DNA from: Streptomonospora mangrovi
GTDB taxonomy: Bacteria > Actinomycetota > Actinomycetes > Streptosporangiales > Streptosporangiaceae
DNA length: 64,000 bases
Assembly: GCF_027604915.1 (NCBI RefSeq)
Contig: NZ_JAJAQC010000028.1
Span: 1-64,000, forward strand
Direction: 5' to 3'
Shown piece by piece: positions 34,323 to 41,973 of the stretch (within the stretch, counting starts at the first letter, position 1; every line of letters starts with the position of its first letter). Position numbers and translations under genes: made by a program. The notes beneath the pieces were generated by a model. The model worked only from the letters and a program-made list of their open reading frames with translations, searched no databases and had not been told where the DNA came from.

Positions 34323-36086
34323 GTGAAACGGCGTGAACTGAGCCACACCGAACAGCTCCGGCAGGCGCTCTCGGAGCGGGAGGCCCAACTCCAGGAGGCC
34401 AAGGCCCGGCTGGCCGCGCTGGAGGGCTCGACCTCCCTCCAGGTCGGCCGCGCGCTGACCGCGGCGGCCAAGCGGCCCGGCCGCGGCCTGCTGCGCCTGC
34501 CGCGGGACCTCTTCCGCCTGTGGCGCCGGGCCGGCCGAACCCAGCAGGGCACCGGGCGCCGCCGCAAGGCCGAGCCCGTGCGCTCCTTCGACGCCGAGCG
34601 CCAGGAGACCCGCCTGCTGTCGGGCAGCTTGGGCGTGCGCGACGACCGCCTGGTGGTCGCCGGCATCCTCTCCCCGGCCGCCCGCGCCGCCATCGAGCCC
34701 TACGTGCGGGTCGTGCCGCTGCGCCCGCAGGACGCCCAGTCGGCGTTCGAGTCGGTCGACGTCGACGTCGTGCTGGTCTCGGCCTCGGCCACCGCGCCGG
34801 GCTCCCTGTGGGCCCACGCTGGCGACCCCGCCGTGGCCGACCGCACCCGGGTGCTCAACTGGGTCATCGAGTCCGCCGAGTCGCGGGGTGTGCCCTCGAT
34901 CCTGGTGGCCGACGCCCCGGCGCCGCCCGCGCTGGCCACCCTGGCCTTCGACCTGGTCTACGACGGCGACCTCGGCGTCCCGCTGCACCGCTTCAACCCG
35001 GTCGCCGCCGAGCCCGAGCGCGCCGCCGAACCCGCCCACGTGCCCTCGCCCGCGCCCGGCGGCGTGGTCGTGGACCGCCTGGTCGGCCGCCTCGCCGAGG
35101 ACGGCCTGCGCCGCCTGGAGCCGGGCTGGGCCGACCTCCCCGAGGTGCTGCGCTCCAGCGCCACCGTGGTCGTCGACGACTCCGGCCTGGCCGACCGAGC
35201 CCTGGTCTGCGGCGCCCGCGCGCTGCTGCTGGGCGACCTCAAGCGCACCCACCCCACCGGCCAGAACGGCCCGGCCGTGCGCGCGGTGCCCGCCAACGCC
35301 GGCGCGCTGCGCTCCAGCGCGGCCTCCGACGAACTGGCGCGGCTGCGCGAGAGGGGCCCGCTGACCGCCGAGGAGCTGCGGCTGGTGCTGCGCTCGGTGT
35401 TCCTCACCGACGCCACCCCGGTCCGCCTCGCCGAGATCTTCGGCAAGGTCGCCTTCGCGCCCGGGTCGGGCAGCCCCTCGCTGCCGCTGAAGACCCGCGA
35501 GGTCGCCGTCCTGGCGGCCCCCGGCGACGACAACACCTCGCTGCTGCTGGCCGGCGACGTCCTGGACCAGCAGCACGCCCCCAGCGAGGTCGTGGTGCCC
35601 GAGGCCGCGGCCAACCTGGCCGGCGTGGAGCGGCTGCGCTCCCACGGCGTGCCGGTCCGCCTGGCGCCCGGCGCCGCCTTCGGCGGCGCACCCCGCCCCG
35701 AGGACTGGGCGCGGCTGGCCGAGGCGGCCACGGCGCACTGGACGGTGCTGTGGACCGCGCCGCGCGGCGCCGCCCACCTCGCCGACCTGCTGTGCGCCGC
35801 GGAGTGCTCCGGCGCCGACGCCGTCGGCCCCGCCGTGGGGTCGTGGCGCTCCTCGGGCGCCTCCCCCGCCGCGCCCGACGCGGTCGACGAAGCGGTGGCC
35901 GAGCAGGAGTATGTTTTCGTCAGCGCGATCGCGCCGGAACTCGCCCGGCGCGAACTGGTCGCCCGCGCGCTCCAGCCGGGCGTGTGGAACCGGCACGGCG
36001 CGCGGCTGCTGGCCCTGGGGCCGCTGCGCGGCGCCGGCGAGGAGGACGCGCCCGACCACGCCCGCACCACGCCCAATGTCGGTTGA
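34323..36086 (+). CDS. Glycosyltransferase-associated protein, unknown (coiled-coil N-terminus)
   Basis: 587 aa. A coiled coil occupies about 8-40 (EQLRQALSEREAQLQEAKARLAALE) followed by a basic region (RLPRDLFRLWRRAGR). Two alpha/beta regions follow: about 105-330, with DRLVVAGILSPAARAAIEPYVRVVPLRPQDA and VDVDVVLVSASATAPGSLWAHAGDP; and about 390-560, with REVAVLAAPGDDNTSLLLAGDVLDQ and ATAHWTVLWTAPRGAAHLADLL. The latter resembles a degenerate GT-A fold without a DxD. It sits between wecB and a double glycosyltransferase in one operon, so it is probably an inactive or atypical member of polymer synthesis. Confidence 0.75.
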   Translation: MKRRELSHTEQLRQALSEREAQLQEAKARLAALEGSTSLQVGRALTAAAKRPGRGLLRLPRDLFRLWRRAGRTQQGTGRRRKAEPVRSFDAERQETRLLSGSLGVRDDRLVVAGILSPAARAAIEPYVRVVPLRPQDAQSAFESVDVDVVLVSASATAPGSLWAHAGDPAVADRTRVLNWVIESAESRGVPSILVADAPAPPALATLAFDLVYDGDLGVPLHRFNPVAAEPERAAEPAHVPSPAPGGVVVDRLVGRLAEDGLRRLEPGWADLPEVLRSSATVVVDDSGLADRALVCGARALLLGDLKRTHPTGQNGPAVRAVPANAGALRSSAASDELARLRERGPLTAEELRLVLRSVFLTDATPVRLAEIFGKVAFAPGSGSPSLPLKTREVAVLAAPGDDNTSLLLAGDVLDQQHAPSEVVVPEAAANLAGVERLRSHGVPVRLAPGAAFGGAPRPEDWARLAEAATAHWTVLWTAPRGAAHLADLLCAAECSGADAVGPAVGSWRSSGASPAAPDAVDEAVAEQEYVFVSAIAPELARRELVARALQPGVWNRHGARLLALGPLRGAGEEDAPDHARTTPNVG

Positions 36087-36251
36087 CCCCCGGCCCAGGA
36101 CCGGCGCCACGCCGGCCGGCCGCTGCGGGGCCTGCCCCCGGCGCACCCCGCCGACACCGCACAACGAGCACGGCCGCTCTCCGGACCTCGCGTACCGGTG
36201 GGCAGGCGTCCACCGAGGCCGAGCCCGGAGGACCGGAATGAAGGGAAGCAC

Positions 36252-38552
36252 GTGACCAACCATCCTCGCGAACGCGAGCGAGCGAGCGGAGTCGGCGACG
36301 CCGGAAGCCCTCGGGCTGACCGCCCCGGCGGCGCGGCGAGCGAGCGCCCGAGGAGCCTGCGCGCGCTCGTCTACGGCGACGTCGACCTGAACATCATCGA
36401 CGGTTCGGCGATCTGGGCCCAGTCCATGACCCAGGGCCTGGCGGCGGCGGGGTGCGAGGCCACCCTGCTGCTGAAGGCGCCGGTGACGACCGATCGGCTG
36501 GTGGCGCCGCTCACCACGGTCCCGGGCGTGGTCGTGCGCCGCACCTACGAGGAGCGGCTGGTTCCCGACGCCGGTCCGCGCGGGCTCACCCCCGACCAGG
36601 CCGTCGAGCTGATCACCCGGCTCGACGCCGAGCGTCCCTTCGACCTCATCGTCGTGCGCGGCAAGCGGCTGGCCATCGCGGCGGCCCAGACCGAGGCGCT
36701 GGCGGGCCGGCTGTGGACCTACCTCACCGACGTCCCCCAGACGGTGGCGGAGATGACCGCCACCTCGGTCTCGGAGATCACCGACATCGCGGTGGCCTCG
36801 CGGTTCCTGCTGTGCCAGACCGAGGAGCTGCGCGGCTTCCTGGAGAGCACCATCCCGGCGGCCTGCGGCAAGAGCGTGCTGTTCCCGCCGGTCGTGGTCA
36901 CCCCCGAGGGGGTGGCCGGCGCCGGCGCGCCGCACGCGCCGCTCAAGCTCGTCTACACCGGCAAGTTCGCCCAGCGGTGGAACACCCTGGAGATGACCGA
37001 GCTGCCGGCGGCCCTGGCCGCGCGCGGCGTGCCCGCCGAGCTGCACATGATCGGCGACAAGGTGCACCGCGACGACCCCGACTGGGCCAAGCGCATGAGC
37101 AAGGCGCTGGAGGGCACCGAGGGCGTGGTGTGGCACGGCGGCAAGCCGCGGGCGGAGGCGCTGCGGCTGTCGGCCGCCTGCGACGTCGGCCTGTCCTGGC
37201 GCGCCCCCGAGATGGACGCCAGCCTGGAGTTGTCGACCAAGGTCCTGGAGCTGGGCTCGCTGGGCCTGCCGGTCGTGGTCAACCGCACCCCCATGCACGA
37301 GCGGCTGCTGGGCGCCGACTACCCGCTCTACGCGGGGGAGACCCTGGACTCCGTCGCCGACACGCTGACCCTGGCCGCCGACCCCGAGATCTACCGCGAG
37401 GCGGCCGAGCGCTGCCGCGCGGCGGCGGCCGACTTCACCCTGGAGCGGGCGGCCGCGCGGCTGCGCGGCTACCTCGACCTGGCGTGCCCCCCGGCGCCGG
37501 CGGGCGCCGACCCCGAGCGCCCGCTGAAGGTCGTCATCGCCGGCCACGACCTCAAGTTCTTCACCCGCCTCGCCGAGTACCTGATGTCGCTGCCGGGCCT
37601 GGACGTCCGCCTGGACGAGTGGGAGGCGCTGCGCTCCCACGACCAGTACCGCAGCAAGGAGCTGGCGGCCTGGGCGGATGTCGTCATCTGCGAGTGGTGC
37701 GGCCCCAACGCGCTGTTCTACGCCGAGCACAAGCGGCCCGACCAGCGGCTCGTGGTGCGGCTGCACCGCTTCGAGCTGTACGCGGAGTGGCCGCGCAAGC
37801 TCGACATCGACAAGGTCGACGCGGTGGTCTGCGTCAGCCCCTACTACGCCTCGCTCACGCGCGAGCTGGCGGGCTACCCGGCCGACAAGGTCATCGTGCT
37901 GCCCAACTGGGTGGACGTGGCCCAGTTGGACCGGCCCAAGCTGCCCGGCGCGGAGTTCACGCTGGGCATGATCGGGATCGCGCCGTCGCGCAAGCGGCTG
38001 GACCGGGGCATCGAGGTCCTGGGCGAACTGCGCCGCCGCGACCCGCGCTACACCCTGGCCGTGAAGTCCAAGCAGCCCTGGGACTACTGGTGGGTGTGGA
38101 ACCGCCCCGAGGAGCGCGAGTACTACGAGCGCACCTACCGCACGGTGCAGCGCGACCCGCTGCTGTCGGAGGGCGTGGTGTTCGACCCGTTCGGCCCCGA
38201 TGTCGCCACCTGGCTGCGCCGGGTCGGGTTCATGCTGTCCACCAGCGACGACGAGAGCTTCCACCTGGCCCCGGCCGAGTGCGCGGCCTCGGGCGGCGTC
38301 CCGGCGGTGCTGACCTGGCCGGGCGCCGACACGATCTACTCGGCGCGGTGGCTGCACGACAGCACCGAGGAGATGGCCGACGCCATCCACGCGATCGTCT
38401 CCGAGGGCCGCTTCGACGCCGCGCGCCGCGCGGCCCAGGCGGAGATCAACGAGAACTACTCGCTGTCCCGTGTTTGCGACCTGTGGACCGACCTGATCGT
38501 GCACGGCAAGGTCCCGGCGGAGCAGGAGCCCAGCGCGGTGGTGCGGGCCTGA
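36252..38552 (+). CDS. Double GT-B (family 4-like) glycosyltransferase
   Basis: 766 aa from a GTG with AAGGGAAG upstream. Two GT-B-like units are joined. The first (about 35-420) has YGDVDLNIIDGSAIWAQSM, KLVYTGKFAQRWNTLEM and LELGSLGLPVVVNRTPMHERL. The second (about 425-745) has PLKVVIAGHDLKFFTRLAEYL, VVCVSPYYASL, LPNWVDVAQLD, MIGIAPSRKRLDRGIEVL and HLAPAECAASGGVPAVLTWPG with the E of the donor motif. Such tandem enzymes can make alternating linkages of a polymer backbone. It ends the plus-strand operon; a hexanucleotide repeat and a terminator follow. Confidence 0.85.
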   Translation: MTNHPRERERASGVGDAGSPRADRPGGAASERPRSLRALVYGDVDLNIIDGSAIWAQSMTQGLAAAGCEATLLLKAPVTTDRLVAPLTTVPGVVVRRTYEERLVPDAGPRGLTPDQAVELITRLDAERPFDLIVVRGKRLAIAAAQTEALAGRLWTYLTDVPQTVAEMTATSVSEITDIAVASRFLLCQTEELRGFLESTIPAACGKSVLFPPVVVTPEGVAGAGAPHAPLKLVYTGKFAQRWNTLEMTELPAALAARGVPAELHMIGDKVHRDDPDWAKRMSKALEGTEGVVWHGGKPRAEALRLSAACDVGLSWRAPEMDASLELSTKVLELGSLGLPVVVNRTPMHERLLGADYPLYAGETLDSVADTLTLAADPEIYREAAERCRAAAADFTLERAAARLRGYLDLACPPAPAGADPERPLKVVIAGHDLKFFTRLAEYLMSLPGLDVRLDEWEALRSHDQYRSKELAAWADVVICEWCGPNALFYAEHKRPDQRLVVRLHRFELYAEWPRKLDIDKVDAVVCVSPYYASLTRELAGYPADKVIVLPNWVDVAQLDRPKLPGAEFTLGMIGIAPSRKRLDRGIEVLGELRRRDPRYTLAVKSKQPWDYWWVWNRPEEREYYERTYRTVQRDPLLSEGVVFDPFGPDVATWLRRVGFMLSTSDDESFHLAPAECAASGGVPAVLTWPGADTIYSARWLHDSTEEMADAIHAIVSEGRFDAARRAAQAEINENYSLSRVCDLWTDLIVHGKVPAEQEPSAVVRA

Positions 38553-38581
38553 GCTTGGGCTTGGGCTTGGGCTTGGGCTTG
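38553..38581. repeat. GCTTGG hexanucleotide repeat
   Basis: About 4.8 tandem copies of GCTTGG begin one base after the stop codon of the double glycosyltransferase. The copy number could vary by slippage, but the tract is outside the coding region. Confidence 0.85.
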
Positions 38582-38601
38582 TGACGATGCGACACGGCTA
38601 A

Positions 38602-38637
38602 CGCGGCCCCCGGCGGAGATGTCCGCCGGGGGCCGCG
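38602..38637 (+). terminator. Strong terminator after the glycosyltransferase operon
   Basis: Perfect 16-bp stem CGCGGCCCCCGGCGGA / TCCGCCGGGGGCCGCG with a GATG loop, 50 bp past the stop codon. Confidence 0.85.
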
Positions 38638-38669
38638 TCGCGTGTCGGGGGGTTGATCACCGTTCAGCG

Positions 38670-38830
38670 GGGCGGTGGCTGGGTGGCGACGGGGGCGCCG
38701 AGGGCGGGCGGGGGTTGGGGCGTGCGACCACCGGTGTGCGGGGCGGGTGGCCGGGGTGGCGACGGGGGCGCCGAAGGCGGCGGAGGGCCGGGGCGGCGGG
38801 CATCGGTGCCCGGGGCGGGTGGTTGAGATG
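38670..38830 (+). repeat. Imperfect direct repeats, 73-bp period (array A)
   Basis: The core GGGTGGCGACGGGGGCGCCG occurs at 38681 and again at 38754, with GGGCGGGTGG at the unit boundaries; a third unit decays. Two clear copies. Confidence 0.7.
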
Positions 38831-39124
38831 GGGCGGGGGGCTCTGCCCTGGGCAGCTCTGGGGGGCAGGGGCGTGAGGCGAATCCGCATCTCGTCTGCAC
38901 GCGGGGCGGCGTTTCGTGGCCTTTGCCCCTTTTGTCCCTGCGGAAAGTGGCCGCAGCGCCCCCTGAGGGGCTTCATGGGGGTCGTTATGTCCGCATGGTG
39001 AGACGGGCGGAGTGGATGTCGCGCCCTTTTGCCCGCCATGCCCGTTTCCGGAGGCGACGAACCTCCTCTTTCCTTCGGAAGGGCGTTTCGTAGGCGCATC
39101 TCGCGGCGAAAGAGGCTGTTTTTG

Positions 39125-39139
39125 TCTCACATTGTGAGA
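39125..39139. promoter_or_regulatory. 15-bp palindrome TCTCACATTGTGAGA
   Basis: Perfect 7-base arms around a single T, in the AT-rich core between the two repeat arrays. It is shaped like a repressor operator, but no adjacent regulator gene or start codon is seen. Confidence 0.45.
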
Positions 39140-39289
39140 TATCGGGGAGTTGGTGTCCGGCTTGCCCGTTTTGCGAACGAGGCGGTCTACCGGAAATGCC
39201 CACACATGGCGGATGGACGGCGCAGAGGCTCCGTGCTCCACCCCATGAGCCGCATTGGCCCGAGAGGCCGCCGCCACGCACAGTCGGAC

Positions 39290-39655
39290 CCGCCCGCGCC
39301 ATCCGCCGCCGTTGCCGCTCTCGTCGGCCACCTCAGGCCCAAACCCTGCTGAACGGAAACCGCCTACCCGGACCACTCGCCGACCTCGCCGCCCCGTCGC
39401 CCACCCCAGCCGGAACCTGCCGAACGGGAACCGCTGCCCTGGCCACCCGCCGCCGTCGCCGCCCTCGTCGCCTGCCTCAACCCCTGGCGCGCGAACCGAT
39501 GACCGCCGCCCGGGCCATCCGCCGCCGTTGCCGACCTCGTTGCCCACCCCAGCCGGAAAACCTGCCGAACGGAAACCGCTGCCCCTGGCCCCCGGTACCG
39601 TCGCCGCCCCGTCGCCCACCCGTACCCCTGCCGAGCGAGGCGATGACCCTCGCCC
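39290..39655 (-). repeat. Imperfect direct repeats, ~72-bp period (array B)
   Basis: GAACGGAAAC or GAACGGGAAC occurs at 39351, 39422 and 39567, with degenerate copies near 39494 and 39633, giving a period of 71-73 bp and about five units. On the minus strand each unit reads CCGTTCGGCAGG, then GGCTGGGGTGGGCGACGGGG, aligning with array A on the plus strand. Confidence 0.7.
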
Positions 39656-39666
39656 GCGTTGGAGGC

Positions 39667-40818
39667 TTACGGCGGCCCGGGCGCGGTGAGGGCGTCGATG
39701 TAGGCGTCCCACACGGGCTTGGGGTCGGCCGTGCGCACTCCGGCGCGGAGGCGTTCGGCCTCGCCGGGGGCGTAGAGGCGGGCCAGGGCACCGGCCAGGT
39801 CGGCGGGGTCGTCCGGCGCGCACAGCAGGCCGTCGACCCCGTCGGTCACCTGCTCGGGCAGGGCGCCCGCGCGCGTGGCCACCACGGGCAGGCCGTGTTC
39901 GTGGGCCAGCCACACGTTCTGCGTGGCGGTGGCGGTGCGGTAGGGCAGCACGACCGCGTCGGCGTCGGCGAACAGCCCGGGGATGTCCTCGGCGGGCACG
40001 TAGCCCTCGCGGAACTCCACCCGGTCGGCGACGCCCAGCTCGCGCGCCAGCGCCCGCAGCTCCTCGGCCGCGCCGCCCCAGAACTCCCCGGCGACGGTGA
40101 GTCGCACCTCGGGCGGGGCGCCGGCGGCCAGGGCGCGCAGCAGGACGTCCACGCCCTTGTAGGGGCGCACGATGCCGAAGAACAGCAGGCGGTCGCGGCG
40201 CCCGCCACCGCCGCCGCCACCACCCGACGAGGAGGCACCCCCGCCTCCACCCCCGCTGGAGCCAGGGCCGCCTCCCGGCGCCGTCGGCAGGTGCGGGGGC
40301 AGCGCCGCCGTGCGGACGTCGGCGCCGGGACCCGTCAGTCCGCGCGCCAGTCGGGCCTGCTCGGGGGAGTGCGCCAGGACGGCGTCCGCGCGGCGCAGCA
40401 GGGTGCGCATCAGGGCGGTGTCGGCGGGGCCGCGCTCGTGCGGCAGCACGTTGTGGCACAGCGCGAGCGTGCGGGCGCGCCCGCCCACCCCGGCGAGGAC
40501 GCCCAGGTAGGGCACGGCCTGCGGCGGGATCAGGACAGTGAGCACCACCAGGTCGGCGCCGCGCCCCATGCGCCGGCCCGCGCGCCACCAGCTATCGGGC
40601 CGGTTCCAGGCGAGGGCGCGGCGGGTGGCGGGGAACGGCTCGCCCTCGGGCGCCTCGACCGTCTGGCGCCCCGGGTACAGCCGCTCGGGGTACATCGCCC
40701 GCCACGACTCGATGACCACCTCGTGGCCGCGCGCGGCGAGCTGGTGGGCCAGCTCGGTGGTGTGCCGGGCGCCGCCGCCCTTGTAGGGGTGGGTGGGGCC
40801 CACCAGGCTGATCCGCAT
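39667..40818 (-). CDS. Family 4 glycosyltransferase with Gly/Ser linker
   Basis: 383 aa. GT-B: the N-terminal RISLVGPTHPYKGGGARHTTELAHQLAARGHEV, middle LALCHNVLPHERGP, donor side RLLFFGIVRPYKGVDVLLRA, and a C-terminal part with PGLFADADAVVLPYRTATATQNVWLAHEHGLPVVAT. Between the two Rossmann domains there is an insert of about 25 residues made almost only of Gly and Ser (around 186-210), which should be a flexible hinge. It is unusual for this family and probably comes from slippage in GGC/GGT tracts. It starts 19 bp after the next-listed GT2 gene ends. Confidence 0.87.
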   Translation of the reverse strand: MRISLVGPTHPYKGGGARHTTELAHQLAARGHEVVIESWRAMYPERLYPGRQTVEAPEGEPFPATRRALAWNRPDSWWRAGRRMGRGADLVVLTVLIPPQAVPYLGVLAGVGGRARTLALCHNVLPHERGPADTALMRTLLRRADAVLAHSPEQARLARGLTGPGADVRTAALPPHLPTAPGGGPGSSGGGGGGASSSGGGGGGGGRRDRLLFFGIVRPYKGVDVLLRALAAGAPPEVRLTVAGEFWGGAAEELRALARELGVADRVEFREGYVPAEDIPGLFADADAVVLPYRTATATQNVWLAHEHGLPVVATRAGALPEQVTDGVDGLLCAPDDPADLAGALARLYAPGEAERLRAGVRTADPKPVWDAYIDALTAPGPP

Positions 40819-40837
40819 CGCCCTCGCCGCCCCGTCG

Positions 40838-41803
40838 TCAGGCGCCGTCGCGCGAGCGCACGATGAGGTCGGCCAGCAGCGCCAGCGCGCCCACGATCAG
40901 CCCGCTGGTCAGCAGCATGATCGTGTTGTTGGGGATGTACAGCGGGGTGCGCACCTGGTCGAACACGAACTTGGCCGCGCCGATGCCCACCAGCCACAGC
41001 GCGATGGGCATCAGCACCTTCAGCGGGTTGAAGTACATCACCATCCGCAGCACCTGGAGGATGTAGCGGTAGGCGTCGCGCACGAAGTGGAACTTGGACG
41101 TGCCCGCGCGCTTGGCGTAGTCGATCGGCACGTACTGCACCGGGTGCTGGTTGGACAGGAACGCCAGGGTGATGGTGGTGACGCAGGAGAAGCCGGGCGG
41201 CAGCAGCCGCAGGTAGGGCAGCGACACCTCGCGTCGGAACGCGCGCAGGCCCGAGTTGAGGTCGGGGATGCGGGTGTTGGTCAGCCGCTCGGCGACCTTG
41301 CGGATCAGCCACTTGGCCGGCACCCGCAGGAACCGGTGGCTGCCGGCCTCCTGGGTGCGCGCGCCCACCACCTGGTCGATGTGGGGCTGGGCGGCGAGCA
41401 GGTCCACGAACTCGGGGATGCGCTCGTTGGGGTAGGTCATGTCGGCGTCGGTCCACACCACGATCTCGCCCCGGGCGCGCTGGGTGCCGATCCGGCGCAC
41501 GGTGCCCGCGCCGCCGTTGTGCGGGAAGGCCACCACGTGCAGGTGGTCGAACAGCGGCTCCGCCTCGCGCAGGCGGGCGAGCGTGTCGTCGGTGGAGGCG
41601 TCGTCGATGGCCAGCAGTTCGTAGGTGTGGCCGGAGGCGTCCATGGCGGCGCAGATGCGCTCGATCTCCTTGACCACGTGGTCCTGCTCGTTGTAGCAGG
41701 GCAGCACGATGGAGACGTGGGGTGCGGCCTCCGGCGCGCCGGGGGCGCCGTCGGGGCCGTCAGGGGTGTCGGGCATCTCGCTCACGGTGTCAGGTTCACT
41801 CAC
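40838..41803 (-). CDS. Polyprenyl-phosphate glycosyltransferase (DPM1/GtrB-like)
   Basis: 321 aa. A GT-A domain opens with HVSIVLPCYNEQDHVVKEIERI, has the metal motif WTDADMTYP, then NSGLRAFRREVSLPYLRLLPPGFSCVTTITLAF and YAKRAGTSKFHFVRDAYRYI. Two C-terminal membrane helices follow (about 245-266 and 282-305). Enzymes of this type make a polyprenyl-phosphate sugar, which a GT-C enzyme then uses on the outer side of the membrane. Such a GT-C candidate is the next upstream gene, and a GtrA-type flippase candidate is at 2.0 kb. Confidence 0.9.
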   Translation of the reverse strand: MSEPDTVSEMPDTPDGPDGAPGAPEAAPHVSIVLPCYNEQDHVVKEIERICAAMDASGHTYELLAIDDASTDDTLARLREAEPLFDHLHVVAFPHNGGAGTVRRIGTQRARGEIVVWTDADMTYPNERIPEFVDLLAAQPHIDQVVGARTQEAGSHRFLRVPAKWLIRKVAERLTNTRIPDLNSGLRAFRREVSLPYLRLLPPGFSCVTTITLAFLSNQHPVQYVPIDYAKRAGTSKFHFVRDAYRYILQVLRMVMYFNPLKVLMPIALWLVGIGAAKFVFDQVRTPLYIPNNTIMLLTSGLIVGALALLADLIVRSRDGA

Positions 41804-41973
41804 TCGCCGGTGATGGTGGGGGCCGCACGCGGACCGCGGGGAACGCGCGGACCGTGTGGTCCGGTGGACCTATGCCGGCCCGCCGGCCGCCGCGCCGCCG
41901 CCCGCGCGCCCGGGGCCGGACCGGCGCGCCGCCCCCCGCGCCCCAGCCAGAATAGCCGCGGCCCGGCCCGCCC

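Larger units (their letters stand above)
38638..39666. other. 1-kb gene-free region with inverted repeat arrays
   Basis: No supported gene. The left part (38670-38830) and right part (39290-39655) carry related ~72-bp repeats in opposite orientation. Between them is a lower-GC core (about 38880-39250) with an operator-like palindrome at 39125. The short frames inside the core do not have ribosome binding sites or recognisable products. Confidence 0.6.

Noticed and set aside
34296-38504. A 1402-codon open frame on the minus strand
   Set aside because: It is the antisense shadow of three plus-strand genes. Its translation is His/Gly/Val-rich with no domain, and the plus-strand genes have clear motifs.
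36452-38584. Second gene ending in Leu-Gly repeats
   Set aside because: Alternate frame of the double glycosyltransferase; the Leu-Gly end is only the translation of the GCTTGG repeat.
39029-39352. Small gene in the low-GC core between repeat arrays
   Set aside because: The 107-codon frame has no convincing ribosome binding site or domain, and its end runs into the repeat array.
38670-39655. CRISPR array
   Set aside because: Units are imperfect, directly adjacent and about 72 bp with no constant repeat and variable spacer structure; no cas genes are present.
38657-40588. A 643-codon minus-strand frame with repeated RSAGF-GVGNE-GNGGGW units
   Set aside because: It runs in the wrong frame through a real glycosyltransferase gene. 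The repeated units come from the DNA repeat array, and no start signal is seen.
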